A stretch of DNA of 64,000 nt from Pararhizobium_B sp963838155 (GCA_963838155.1 CAWIQE010000018.1:62001-126000); one strand, 5' to 3'. Positions 24,358 through 33,015 are shown, numbered from the stretch's first letter. The notes: generated from the sequence alone by a model not told the origin. Program-made: numbers and translations.

Positions 24358-25486
24358 ATGCGAAACGAAACCCAGACCATCGTCGACGAAATCAAGCAGG
24401 GCATCGGCCTGCTGAGGAGGCATCTTTGACTGGGATCAGGCCGTCAAGAGACTAGATTACCTGAACAACAAGGCCGAAGACGCCGACATCTGGAACGATC
24501 CGATGGAAGCCCAGAAGCTGATGCGCGAACGCCAGCAGCTGGAAGACGGGATCCGCGGCGTCCGACAGCTCGAATCTGCCCTCGAAGACAATGTCGGCCT
24601 CATCGAACTCGGCGAGGAGGAAGGCGACGACGAGGTCGTCGGCGAAGCTGAGGAGGCGTTGAGGAAGCTGCGGGCGGACGTCGACCGCCGCCAGATCGAA
24701 GCGCTCCTTTCCGGCGAGGCGGACGCGAACGACACCTATCTGGAGGTCCATTCCGGCGCTGGCGGTACGGAAAGCCAGGACTGGGCGCAGATGCTCCTCA
24801 GGATGTACACGCGCTGGGCCGAGCGGCACAGCCTCAAGGTCGAGGTCATGGAAGTCCACGACGGCGAGGAGGCAGGCATCAAGTCGGCCACCCTTCTCAT
24901 CAAGGGGCACAACGCCTATGGCTGGCTGAAGACCGAATCGGGCGTCCATCGCCTGGTGCGCATCTCGCCCTTCGACAGCCAGGCGCGCCGCCACACGTCC
25001 TTTTCCAGCGTCTGGGTCTATCCCGTGGTCGACGATTCGATCGAGATCGACATCAACGAGAGCGACTGCCGGATCGATACCTATCGCTCTTCGGGGGCCG
25101 GCGGACAGCACGTGAACACGACCAATTCGGCCGTGCGCATCACCCACGTGCCGACGGGCATCGTCGTCCAGTGCCAGCAGGAGCGCTCGCAGCACAAGAA
25201 CCGCGCCAAGGCGTGGGACATGCTGCGCGCGCGTCTCTACGAGGAAGAGTTGAAGAAGCGGGAGGCGGCGGCCAATGCCGAGGCCGCGTCGAAGTCGGAC
25301 ATCGGCTGGGGCCACCAGATCCGCTCCTACGTCCTGCAGCCCTACCAGCTCGTCAAGGACCTCAGGACCGGGGTCGAGAGCACGAGCCCGCAGGACGTGC
25401 TGGACGGTGCTCTCGATCCTTACATGGAGGCGGCCCTTGCCCATCGGATCGAAGGGCGGGAAAGCCAGGTCGAAGACATCGATTGA
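24358..25486 (+). CDS. prfB: peptide chain release factor 2 (programmed +1 frameshift)
   Basis: Release factor for UGA and UAA codons. Translation begins at ATG 24358 (MRNETQTIVDEIKQ), meets an in-frame TGA at 24427 after 23 codons, and must shift +1 at CTT-TGA-C to continue as DWDQAVKRLDYLNN. The joined reading frame, 24358-24426 plus 24428-25486, gives 375 residues, the usual RF2 length. Later motifs are the catalytic GGQ in SGAGGQHVNTT and the SPF tripeptide that reads the stop codon (ISPFDSQARRHTS). Low RF2 raises frameshifting, which restores RF2: a classic autoregulatory loop. Confidence 0.97.
24415..24430 (+). promoter_or_regulatory. prfB: prfB programmed +1 frameshift signal
   Basis: AGGAGG (24415-24420) is an internal Shine-Dalgarno-like stimulator, followed by CAT, the slippery CTT (24424-24426), the UGA stop (24427-24429) and a 3' C. 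This is the canonical arrangement known from Escherichia coli prfB; peptidyl-tRNA slips from CTT to TTT when the stop is decoded slowly. Confidence 0.95.
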
Positions 25487-25528
25487 TCCGCTTTCCCGGG
25501 CCGGGACTTCCGGGTCCGGGACGGCGCT

Positions 25529-26134
25529 TCAGCGCACGCTGCCGACGAGAGCCGGCCGGCCGTCGCTGATCTTTTCCCACCGCGCGTCGTCGAGCGACGA
25601 CTGACGCTTCAGGTAGGTGTAGTCGGTGTCCGACCACAGCAGCACTTTCTGGCGCATGTTGTCGAGAATGAAATCGCCGCGGTCGGTGTGGACGGTGAGG
25701 ACGGCATGGCCGTCGCCATTCGCCTGCAGGACGACGGTCATCAACAGGTCCGATTCGGGAAAGCCTTCCTCCATGAGAAGCTTGCGCTTCAGGAGCGCAT
25801 AGTCCTCGCAGTCGCCGACGGTCGTCGGATAGGTCCAGTACTCGGCAACGCCATAGGCCTGCATGTCCGTTTCCGGGCGGATCGCCGAGTTCACCTGGTA
25901 ATTGATGTCGAGCAGGGCCTGCCAACGCGAAGGCGTCAGCACCATCGGATCGCCGTTCGGAGCGCGCTGGCTGCAGTCGGCGGGTAGCCGGCGGCAGAAT
26001 TCGTAGTGGCCGATGGGCGGGTTCGTCTGCCCGCTGAGCGTCATGAAGGCCGCGTGCGTTCCGGCTTCCGCGGTCGTCGCCAGACCCGCGGCAGCCATAA
26101 GCACTATACAGATGTATTTGACTGCGGTTTTCAT
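25529..26134 (-). CDS. transglutaminase-like cysteine peptidase (BTLCP/LapG-like)
   Basis: Secreted cysteine peptidase of the bacterial transglutaminase-like family (DUF920, peptidase C93), 201 residues. A signal peptide (ICIVLMAAAGLATTAEA) precedes the domain. The catalytic Cys lies in TVGDCEDYALLKR, His in GDGHAVLTVHT and Asp in DFILDNM. Relatives include LapG, which clips surface adhesins in response to c-di-GMP; many Rhizobiales carry short paralogues of unknown substrate, and no LapD or adhesin gene is adjacent here. It is convergent with prfB and preceded by an AT-rich promoter region, unlike anything else in the window. Confidence 0.87.
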   Translation of the reverse strand: MKTAVKYICIVLMAAAGLATTAEAGTHAAFMTLSGQTNPPIGHYEFCRRLPADCSQRAPNGDPMVLTPSRWQALLDINYQVNSAIRPETDMQAYGVAEYWTYPTTVGDCEDYALLKRKLLMEEGFPESDLLMTVVLQANGDGHAVLTVHTDRGDFILDNMRQKVLLWSDTDYTYLKRQSSLDDARWEKISDGRPALVGSVR

Positions 26135-26464
26135 TGCTACATCCCTGTTATGGGACGTACAATGCCAGATGAGTTTTTATTCCACGCGAAAATTGACGGC
26201 TAAACTGTAACAGTATTTGACGAGATATAGAATAAAACTAAGTATTAATTTGAATAAAATTGTATCGAAATTCGCCTGCCGGCCACGCCCGTGCCTGCGG
26301 GCCGCAATCGGCCGATGGCCCGGCGGTTCGAGCATGAAAGAGCTGGATCGACGGGAAGCGGGTAGGGCGCAAACGTCCGCCCGGAACCGAGCGGAGAAAA
26401 CGCGGCGTATGTCAGCGAATCGGATTTTCCCGACCTGAAACGCCAAAATTCGACGAGCGGAATC
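26135..26464. other. AT-rich intergenic region upstream of the BTLCP gene
   Basis: This 330-nt gap has no gene. Roughly 26150-26275 is strikingly AT-rich in a 65 % GC background (for example TTTTTATTCC, AATAAAACTAAG, TTAATTTGAATAAAATTG). It can serve as promoter and control region only for the BTLCP gene, because the PilZ gene ends at its other side. AT-rich tracts with T-A steps are what Zn-finger silencers such as MucR/Ros bind in Rhizobiales; that link is inference. Confidence 0.45.
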
Positions 26465-27076
26465 TTAGAGGAACTGACGCAAGGCTTCCTGCGGCTGGAC
26501 GGTCGCGAACTCGATCGCGATTCCCTCCTGGAAATGCCGCACGACACGGCCGCGCATGGTGCCGAGCGTCACCTGGGTTCCGAGCGCCGGACGCACGTCG
26601 ATGTCGATGGCGGCGCCGGAAAGGGAAAGATCGATGATGCGGCAGGGATAGGAGCGGCCGTCCTGAAGCTGGATTTCGGCCCGGGGATTGCGCGGCGCGA
26701 ACCGGTCGTGCCGGCGATCTTCCGGCAGGCTGAGTTCGTGCTTGTTCGCGATCCAGGTCAGCTGTGCCGCGAGCTTGTCGCGCTTGCGGTCGGTCGCCTT
26801 GAGGTTCACCGTGAAGCCGCTGGTGCGCAAGCTCGACACGCGCCCTTCGATCCGCCCGAGATGGTCGAGATAAGCGACGATCCGTTCGCCCTCTGCCGGC
26901 GTCGCCGGCAATTCGAACAGGACGTCGCCGGGCGACATCTGGGTGACGGTGCAGTCGTATTCCTCGAAATTCGCGCGCATCAGCCGTCCGGGGAGGTTGA
27001 CCGTGACGCGGCCGAAGACCGCCTGGTTGTCGACCGCATCAGGATGGGACGGAGTTTGATTTGAAGCGGGTCGCAT
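26465..27076 (-). CDS. PilZ domain-containing protein
   Basis: Probable c-di-GMP-responsive protein of 203 residues with two PilZ-like halves. The N-terminal half (FGRVTVNLPGRLMRANFEEY to about residue 105) looks like a degenerate PilZ beta-barrel. The C-terminal half has the nucleotide-binding arrangement: RRHDRFAPR (the R-x-x-x-R part) then DLSLSGAAIDID (the D/N-x-S-x-x-G part), as expected for binding. ATG at 27076 (MRPASNQTPS) is used; the longer frame needs a TTG. Output partner unknown; neighbours are a PAS protein and, further on, a BTLCP peptidase. Confidence 0.85.
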   Translation of the reverse strand: MRPASNQTPSHPDAVDNQAVFGRVTVNLPGRLMRANFEEYDCTVTQMSPGDVLFELPATPAEGERIVAYLDHLGRIEGRVSSLRTSGFTVNLKATDRKRDKLAAQLTWIANKHELSLPEDRRHDRFAPRNPRAEIQLQDGRSYPCRIIDLSLSGAAIDIDVRPALGTQVTLGTMRGRVVRHFQEGIAIEFATVQPQEALRQFL

Positions 27077-27257
27077 CTGACGGGTCGCCTGATTGTATCC
27101 TTGACGAGCCCAATCTAGCGCCGGCTTTCTTAACAATAGGTAAGGTTAATCGCTAAATCTGACCATTATACCGTCCGGTGCCGTCGCCCGGAGTCCGATG
27201 CGGCCGCGGGCCGGGACGGCCCGGTGTCCCGCATCGGCACAGGTGGCGAGAACCGGC

Positions 27258-27887
27258 TCAGTCCTCGCGCCCGCCCTCGATGACCGTCAGGCGATGCATG
27301 CGCTGGGCACCGCGCCCGAAGCCGCGGCTGCGATAAATCGAAGCGTTGTGGGGAAAGGAGACGTCCGGACCGTTTCCGAACAACGTGCGTTCCTTGCCCG
27401 GATCGATCAGCTGCAGCGAAGCGGTCGTGACGCCGACCACGGGATCGAGATTGAGCCAGAAGGGCTTCTCCAGGGGGTTCAGCGTGCCGAGGAACCGGTC
27501 GATCCCGGCCGAGGCGCTCGAAAGCGGCAGGAGCAGCATCTCGAGCTCCATCAGGCGCCCGGCCTCGCTTTCCGCGGCCAGCTCGATGACCAGCGGAAGC
27601 CCGCGTTCCCGGGAGTGGCCGACCTGCTTCAGCGCTGAACCGGCCTGTTCCGGAAGCCAGATCGATTCCAGCGAGTGGTCGCGCAACTCGCGACCGAACA
27701 TGCTGCAGATCGCCGTTCCGGCCAGCCGGAACGCGATGCGGTTCTCCGCCGCGCATTCCAGTATGAAGACGTTGGGGAGGGTGGTCTGGAAATCCGCGGG
27801 TTCGATTTCGCGGCGCAGGGGGGCGATCCGCTCTTCACGGCGCCGGTTCCAGTAGCCGAACAAGGCGAGGCTCGAATTGTGCTTCAT
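27258..27887 (-). CDS. PAS domain-containing protein (DUF1457/PAS_5 type)
   Basis: Single-domain sensor-like protein, 209 residues, with no attached kinase or cyclase. The sequence follows the PAS_5 pattern of Rhizobiales: LFGYWNRRREERIAPLRREI, then LPNVFILECAAENRIAFRLAGTAIC and GRELRDHSLESIWLPEQ. The C-terminus is basic and ends in LTVIEGGRED. Ligand and partner are not visible. It lies on the same strand as the PilZ gene, 181 nt upstream of that start, so both could belong to one c-di-GMP- or surface-related group, though the gap leaves room for a separate promoter. Confidence 0.82.
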   Translation of the reverse strand: MKHNSSLALFGYWNRRREERIAPLRREIEPADFQTTLPNVFILECAAENRIAFRLAGTAICSMFGRELRDHSLESIWLPEQAGSALKQVGHSRERGLPLVIELAAESEAGRLMELEMLLLPLSSASAGIDRFLGTLNPLEKPFWLNLDPVVGVTTASLQLIDPGKERTLFGNGPDVSFPHNASIYRSRGFGRGAQRMHRLTVIEGGRED

Positions 27888-28083
27888 GATGATCGCCTGC
27901 TAACGCTGTCGTTTCTGTTTCAGGTCGGGACAATCGGTGCGTCCCGGGGGTTTCTGGCCCTTGCCTTGCGAGCGGCGTGCCAGATAGGGGGCGTTAGGGT
28001 TAATGCTTCGCCTTGGCCGCCGCGGCGGATGGATATTGCGGACGTGGCGCATTAAGACAGCCGGACGCGATGAAAGGGAGACC

Positions 28084-28821
28084 ATGGACGACAGGCCAGA
28101 CATGGACGCAGCCGGCGACGACCGTCCACCCGCACCGGCGCGACGCGAACCGGTCTTCAACATTCCCCCGGTCCTGGGCTGGGCGCTGGTGGCGTTGTGG
28201 ATCGTGCATCTCGTGCGCGTCTACCTGCTCGGTCCGGCCGCGGACAACGCGTTCCTGATCCAGACGGCATTCATCCCGCTTCGATACGCGACGCCCCTCG
28301 ACCAGCAGTCGCTGGCGTGGCTCTGGTCGCCGCTGACCTATTCCTTCCTGCACGGAAGCTTCCTGCATATCTTCGTCAATTCGATCTGGATGGTGGCCTT
28401 CGGGGCCGTCGTGGCGCGTCGCCTCGGCGTCGTACGCTTCTGCATCTTCTGGGTCGCGACGGCCGTCGCCTCCGCCGCCGCCTTCCTGGCGCTGAACTGG
28501 GCCGCGCCCGTACCCGTCATCGGCGCCTCGGGCGTCGTCTCGGGTCTGATGGGAGGCGCGGCCCGGTTCGCATTTCCCCGGTCCGGTCCCTTCCGCCGCG
28601 AGAACGCCCACTATCTGCCGCGGGTCGGCATCGTCGAATCGCTGCAGAACCGCACCGTCCTCGCCTACGTCCTGATCTGGTTCGGCATAAATTTCATGAC
28701 CGCCCTCGGCTTCACCCCCGGTGCGGGAGCCGGCGTGACGGTTGCGTGGCAGGCCCATATCGGCGGGTTCCTGTTCGGCTTTCTCTGCTTCGGTCTCTTC
28801 GACCGCCGCCACTGGACCTGA
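28084..28821 (+). CDS. rhomboid-family intramembrane serine protease
   Basis: Inner-membrane protease of 245 residues with about six transmembrane segments. The catalytic dyad is Ser149 in VIGASGVVSGLMGG and His225 in AWQAHIGGFLFG; the L1-loop region has SPLTYSFLHGSFLHIFVNSIW, with the His-Asn pair that forms the oxyanion hole. The cytoplasmic N-terminus is Pro/Arg-rich. ATG at 28084 is preceded by GGGAG; the open extension back to 28003 is not conserved-looking. Substrate unknown. It precedes the CBS-domain gene on the same strand. Confidence 0.9.
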   Translation: MDDRPDMDAAGDDRPPAPARREPVFNIPPVLGWALVALWIVHLVRVYLLGPAADNAFLIQTAFIPLRYATPLDQQSLAWLWSPLTYSFLHGSFLHIFVNSIWMVAFGAVVARRLGVVRFCIFWVATAVASAAAFLALNWAAPVPVIGASGVVSGLMGGAARFAFPRSGPFRRENAHYLPRVGIVESLQNRTVLAYVLIWFGINFMTALGFTPGAGAGVTVAWQAHIGGFLFGFLCFGLFDRRHWT

Positions 28822-28974
28822 GGGCCCGTTCCGGCGGCGGCGGCGGTCGTATCCGCCAATTTCCGGCTATTGCCTTCGGAGTTTCGAGGGGGCACGATGT
28901 CCAACCTGCGTCAGATTGACGCCGAACAGGAGCGTGCCTTCCCTCGGGAGGCGCCCAAGCCGGGAGGTTTGCGC

Positions 28975-29403
28975 ATGAACGTGAAGTCCATCCTCGACGA
29001 GAAGGGCCGGGATGTCGTTACGGTCGAGGCCCGGTCGAAGCTTGCCGACGTCGTACGGATTCTCGCCGAGCGGAAGATCGGCGCCGTCGTCGTCGTCGAC
29101 GACCGGCGAGGCATCGCCGGGATCCTGTCGGAGCGCGACATCGTCAAGTCACTGGCGGGGCAGGGCGCCGCCGCCCTGGCTGGAGCCGCTTCCGATACGA
29201 TGACCGCCTCCGTGACCGTCTGCCACGAGAACCATACGGTCGACCAGGTCATGGAAATGATGACGAACGGCCGGTTCAGGCACATGCCGGTCGAGAAGGA
29301 CGGCCAGCTCGCCGGCATCGTGTCCATCGGCGACGTCGTCAGGAAGAGAATAGAGGCGGTCGAGCGCGAAGCCGAAGAGATGAAGGCCTATATCGCCAGC
29401 TGA
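28975..29403 (+). CDS. tandem CBS-domain protein
   Basis: Stand-alone CBS-pair protein of 142 residues; such modules bind adenosine nucleotides and sense energy status. CBS1 covers about residues 3-62 (VVTVEARSKLADVVRILAE, GAVVVVDDRRGIAGILSERDIV) and CBS2 about 75-130 (MTASVTVCHENHTVDQVMEMM, RHMPVEKDGQLAGIVSIGDVV), followed by a charged C-terminal helix. ATG at 28975 has GGGAGG 7 nt upstream; ATG at 28897 would add 26 residues. No partner enzyme is adjacent, as is usual for this family in Rhizobiales. Confidence 0.88.
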   Translation: MNVKSILDEKGRDVVTVEARSKLADVVRILAERKIGAVVVVDDRRGIAGILSERDIVKSLAGQGAAALAGAASDTMTASVTVCHENHTVDQVMEMMTNGRFRHMPVEKDGQLAGIVSIGDVVRKRIEAVEREAEEMKAYIAS

Positions 29404-29427
29404 TCGGGCCGTCGCGGCGGCCGCGGA

Positions 29428-30414
29428 TCAGAAGCGGACGACGGCTTGCAGCCGCTTGACCTCGGTAATCTGCGCGCGCGCGGCCTCGTAGCCGCGCTCG
29501 ATGGCCTCGCCGGCACGATAGAACTCCGAAAGGCCGATGTCCGACAGGCGCGGCAGGAGCGAAATGTCCGGCGGATCCCCCGCCAGACGGGCGCGCGAGA
29601 TGCGATCCTGGATGATGTTGAAGGCCTGGACCATCACGCCGGTCATTCCGAGTCGATGGCCGGTCCGGGTGCTGTTGGGCACCATTGCCGGCATGGCCTC
29701 CGTGTGCGGGTGAACTTCCGTCGCGCTGTGCTTGATGACGGCGGAGCGCCCGTAAAGATCGTGATGGAGGTTGACGCCGACGACGAGGCGTTCCTCCATG
29801 GCGCGGCAGACCGAGACGGGAACCGGGTTCACCAGAGCCCCGTCCACCAAGGTCCTTCCGTTGCACGTCACCGGTTCGAAAATGCCGGGCAGGGCATAGG
29901 ATGCGCGGATCGCCGTGATCAGGGACCCGCTCGTGAGCCAGACTTCGTTTCCCGTCGAGATCTCGGTGGCGACGGCGACGAACGGTCGGTCGAGATCCTC
30001 GATGTTCAGGCCCTCGAGATGTTCCCGCATGCGGTTGTTGAGGCGCATCCCGCCGAAGAGACCGCTGCCGCCGATGGCGAAGTCCAGCAGGCTGGCGATC
30101 CTGCGCATCGTCAGGCTGCGGGCGAAGTCTTCGAGCTCGTTCAACTTTCCGGCCAGATAGCAGCCGCCGACCAGTGCGCCGATGGACGTTCCGGCGATCA
30201 TTCCGACCTTCACGCCGGCTTCGTCGAACGCGCGCAGGACACCGATATGGGCCCAGCCGCGGGCCGCGCCGCCGCCGAGCGCCAGGGCGATCTTCGTCCG
30301 CGTGTCGGGAGCCTCTTCGGAGACCGCAGGGAGGGTCGCGCCAGAATCTCCTGCACCCGAAGCGCCGGCGCTCCGCTCACCATGTGCGTGCAGGGTCCAG
30401 TTCAGCACGGTCAC
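29428..30414 (-). CDS. patatin-like phospholipase family protein
   Basis: Predicted serine acyl hydrolase of 328 residues (RssA/YchK-like). The oxyanion glycine-rich loop is LGGGAARGWAHIGVL, the nucleophile Ser77 lies in AGTSIGALVGG and the catalytic Asp191 in VDGALVNPVPV. The first about 40 residues are Ala/Ser/Gly-rich and not hydrophobic, so a cytoplasmic or peripheral location is likely. Substrate lipid not known. It is convergent with the CBS gene (24 nt apart) and separated from hisI by 271 nt that contain only its presumed promoter. Confidence 0.9.
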   Translation of the reverse strand: MTVLNWTLHAHGERSAGASGAGDSGATLPAVSEEAPDTRTKIALALGGGAARGWAHIGVLRAFDEAGVKVGMIAGTSIGALVGGCYLAGKLNELEDFARSLTMRRIASLLDFAIGGSGLFGGMRLNNRMREHLEGLNIEDLDRPFVAVATEISTGNEVWLTSGSLITAIRASYALPGIFEPVTCNGRTLVDGALVNPVPVSVCRAMEERLVVGVNLHHDLYGRSAVIKHSATEVHPHTEAMPAMVPNSTRTGHRLGMTGVMVQAFNIIQDRISRARLAGDPPDISLLPRLSDIGLSEFYRAGEAIERGYEAARAQITEVKRLQAVVRF

Positions 30415-30685
30415 CGATCCTTTCCACCCGGGTCCAAGAATGACTCATAAATAGGCGTCCGCCTTGGTTTCAAATTCGTGAATCGAGGTATCGATTGCAT
30501 CAAAATGACGCGCATCGGGCGATCGCCTACGCATGCGCGCGAACTCGAGACGGCATGCCCGAAGCCGGACGATGTCGCGGGCGGGCGCATTCGCACGGGC
30601 CCGCGGGCCGGTATCGCAACGCACGTTTCGAAAGACGCTTCCCCACCCGTTGATGCCACCATGGTCCGACCCGATCGCCCTCCCG

Positions 30686-31105
30686 TCAGTCTTGGCTACG
30701 CCTCTCGAGAACCGGCCGACCGTTCGCGTCGCTTCCGAGGCGGCGGTAAAAGCAGCTTCGTGCACCGGTGTGGCAGGTTACGCCATCCCCGAGAACGTCA
30801 ACCTGCAGCCACAGCGCATCCTGGTCGCAGTCGACCCGCAATTCCCGGACTTCCAGCAGATTCCCGGAGGTTTCGCCCTTCTTCCAGAGCGCCTGGCGCG
30901 ACCGGCTGTAGAAATGCGCGATGCCGGTTTCGATGGTCAGCGCCAGCGCCTCCTCGTTCATGTGGGCGAGCATCAGCAGCGTACCGTCGCCTGCGTCCGT
31001 GACGACGGCGGTGATCAGGCCGTTGCCGTCGAAGGCGGGCGCGAACACGTCACCGTGCTCGCGCGTCCACTTGTCTTCCGGGGGATCGGGGAATTTCCGG
31101 TCCAT
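30686..31105 (-). CDS. hisI: phosphoribosyl-AMP cyclohydrolase
   Basis: Third step of histidine biosynthesis: opens the purine ring of PR-AMP. The 139-residue protein is the stand-alone HisI form, without a HisE domain. Metal-binding and catalytic motifs are intact: LMLAHMNEEAL, FYSRSRQALWKKGETSG, VDCDQDALWLQ and CHTGARSCFYRRL. The ATG lies 5 nt after the folE stop, so folE and hisI form an operon; both are cyclohydrolases acting on purine nucleotides, and this pairing is common in Rhizobiales. Confidence 0.96.
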   Translation of the reverse strand: MDRKFPDPPEDKWTREHGDVFAPAFDGNGLITAVVTDAGDGTLLMLAHMNEEALALTIETGIAHFYSRSRQALWKKGETSGNLLEVRELRVDCDQDALWLQVDVLGDGVTCHTGARSCFYRRLGSDANGRPVLERRSQD

Positions 31106-31110
31106 GCCGA

Positions 31111-31740
31111 CTACTGGTCGCGTCCGGTGCGAAGCAGCGTCAGGAACCGCACCTGCTCGGCAGGTTCGTCCCGGAACCGGCCGGTGAAGCTGGTGGTGAT
31201 CGTCGTCGAGCCCTGCTTCTTGATGCCGCGCATCGACATGCAGAGATGCTCCGCGTCGATCATCACGGCGACGCCCCGGGGGCGGAGCGTTTCGTCGATG
31301 GCCTGCGCGACCTGCGCCGTCATCGCCTCCTGCGTCTGCAGGCGGCGCGCGAAGACGTCGACCACGCGGGCGATCTTGGACAGGCCGAGAACGCGCTCGT
31401 CGGGCAGGTAGGCGACATGCGCCTTGCCGATGATCGGCACCATGTGGTGCTCGCAGTGCGAATGAAAGGGAATGTCCTTGATCAGGACGATGTCGTCGTA
31501 GCCGGCGACCTCCTCGAACGTGCGCCCGAGAATCTCCTCGACGTTTTCGTCATAACCGGCAAAGAGCTCCCGGTAGGCCTTCGCGACGCGTTCCGGCGTA
31601 TCGCGCAGGCCTTCTCGGTTCGGATCGTCGCCCGCCCAGCGCAGGAGCGTGCGGACGGCCTCCTCGGCCTCCTCCTGGCTCGGGCGCTCGGACTCGTCCG
31701 GCTTCGGAAAATTCTTCAACATCGCGTCCATGGCATTCAT
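31111..31740 (-). CDS. folE: GTP cyclohydrolase I
   Basis: First enzyme of tetrahydrofolate synthesis, converting GTP to 7,8-dihydroneopterin triphosphate; 209 residues, type IA. Zinc ligands and active site are seen in PFHSHCEHHMVPIIGKAHVAYLP and in the later EHLCMSMRG; the SKIARVVDVFARRLQTQEAMTAQVA helix is typical. The same enzyme also feeds queuosine synthesis, whose last steps (queA, tgt) are encoded 28 kb away. Start MNAMDAMLKNF has alternatives at internal Met codons. It leads the folE-hisI operon. Confidence 0.96.
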   Translation of the reverse strand: MNAMDAMLKNFPKPDESERPSQEEAEEAVRTLLRWAGDDPNREGLRDTPERVAKAYRELFAGYDENVEEILGRTFEEVAGYDDIVLIKDIPFHSHCEHHMVPIIGKAHVAYLPDERVLGLSKIARVVDVFARRLQTQEAMTAQVAQAIDETLRPRGVAVMIDAEHLCMSMRGIKKQGSTTITTSFTGRFRDEPAEQVRFLTLLRTGRDQ

Positions 31741-32042
31741 CCCCTCGGATCGTTGCGACAGTTAAGGCGACAGCGCCAAATCGGACAACTCGCCTCTGTC
31801 CCTTCCGGGGAAAGCCGGATACGGTCTCGTCGGCGGGCTCCGGGGCTTTCGGATCCACGATCCTCCGGCACGGTTTCCCTGACAGTCGTGAAAGGCTCGA
31901 ACTCTTGTTTTCGCCTCCACGTGCCACAAACTACTATATAAGCTGCGAAGCTGTCACGGGTAGGGAATTTGCGACCTGATTTGTCGGCACCTTCGGATAA
32001 AGTTTTTGCCGGTGGCGGCCGACAGGGAAAGGCGAATGCGAA
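31741..32042. other. divergent intergenic region between folE and the Fe-S scaffold gene
   Basis: 302 nt without a gene. It must hold promoters for folE (minus) and for the scaffold gene (plus). A CTATATAAG stretch near 31935 and a GATAAAG near 31996 are the only -10-like elements I can point to; no clear -35 partner and no operator or riboswitch pattern was recognised. Confidence 0.35.
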
Positions 32043-32486
32043 ATGATCGACGATGTCTACAACGCGCGCATCCTGGAATTTGCCGGGAACATCCCGCGAA
32101 TCGGCACGCTCGAAGATGCCGACGCGACGGCTTCGGCATATTCGAAGCTCTGCGGCTCGAAGGTGCGCATCTGGCTGAAGATGGACGGCGACGCGGTGAC
32201 CGATTTCGCCCATGACGTCAAGGCCTGCGCATTGGGGCAGGCGTCGTCTTCCATCATGGCGCGCAACATCGTCGGCGCGAGCGCCTCGGAGCTGAAGGCG
32301 GTTCGCGAGACCATGCGGCGCATGCTCAAGGAAGACGGTCCGCCCCCCGAGGGCCGCTTTGCGGACCTCAAGTTCCTCGAACCGGTTCGCGACTACAAGG
32401 CCCGCCATGCCTCGACGATGCTGACCTTCGATGCCGTCGTCGACGCCATAGAGCAGATCGAGCGGCAGCGCTCGCAGGCGGCCTGA
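32043..32486 (+). CDS. iron-sulfur cluster assembly scaffold protein (IscU/SufU-like)
   Basis: IscU-fold protein of 147 residues. Two of the expected scaffold cysteines are present, Cys37 in SKLCGSKVR and Cys62 in VKACALGQASSSIM, but the C-terminal position that normally carries the third cysteine reads ARHASTMLT with no Cys. Cluster building on this protein may therefore differ from classical SufU, or it may be a carrier. GGAAAGG stands about 10 nt before the ATG. yidD follows after 17 nt and is probably cotranscribed. Confidence 0.88.
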   Translation: MIDDVYNARILEFAGNIPRIGTLEDADATASAYSKLCGSKVRIWLKMDGDAVTDFAHDVKACALGQASSSIMARNIVGASASELKAVRETMRRMLKEDGPPPEGRFADLKFLEPVRDYKARHASTMLTFDAVVDAIEQIERQRSQAA

Positions 32487-32503
32487 GGCCGGAAGGTCGC
32501 TTC

Positions 32504-32875
32504 ATGGAAGGCCGTCGCAGCGACGATCGACGCAGCCGCGCGGTCAAGTCGCGCAACTGGCAGGGACCGTGGCCGAAAACGCCCGGGCGCCTGTTCGGGA
32601 CGGGAACGATCCGGCTCTATCAACTGACCCTCTCCGGCTTCGTCGGCAATACCTGCCGGCACGTGCCGACCTGCTCCGAATACGGCTTCGAGGCGATCGC
32701 CCGCCATGGCCTTTGGGCGGGGGGATGGCTGGCGGTCTTCCGCGTCGCGCGCTGCGGGCCGGGCGGAACCCACGGCATCGACAACGTGCCTGAGAGCCTC
32801 GCGGCGCGGTTCCGCTGGTGGACGCCCTGGCGCTACTGGCAGATCGGAAAGCACCGGCGGGACGGACGCGGCTGA
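32504..32875 (+). CDS. yidD: membrane protein insertion efficiency factor YidD
   Basis: Small membrane-associated protein (123 residues) that assists YidC-dependent insertion of inner-membrane proteins. The family signature is complete: YQLTLSGFVGNTCRHVPTCSEYGFEAIARHG, with the conserved cysteines in that block and in RVARCGPGGTHG. An Arg-rich N-terminus (SDDRRSRAVKSRNW) precedes the hydrophobic core. In many bacteria yidD is beside rnpA and yidC; in Rhizobiales it is often, as here, next to the Fe-S scaffold gene and thrS. Confidence 0.94.
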   Translation: MEGRRSDDRRSRAVKSRNWQGPWPKTPGRLFGTGTIRLYQLTLSGFVGNTCRHVPTCSEYGFEAIARHGLWAGGWLAVFRVARCGPGGTHGIDNVPESLAARFRWWTPWRYWQIGKHRRDGRG

Positions 32876-33015
32876 CGGCGCCGGCAAAGGGCATCGCCGA
32901 CCGCGTCGGACCGGCCGCCGGCCTTTACGCCCGAGCCGAATGCCGCTAAATCCCCGTCGCGCCCGATCGCACATGAGGAACCACCCGCATTCGTTGGCGG
33001 GACTGGATAGGAGAC

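Noticed and set aside
27077..27180. CtrA binding site upstream of the PilZ gene (TTAAC and GGTTAATCG segments)
   Set aside because: Spacing does not fit TTAA-N7-TTAA; only half-site matches, expected by chance in an AT-richer gap.
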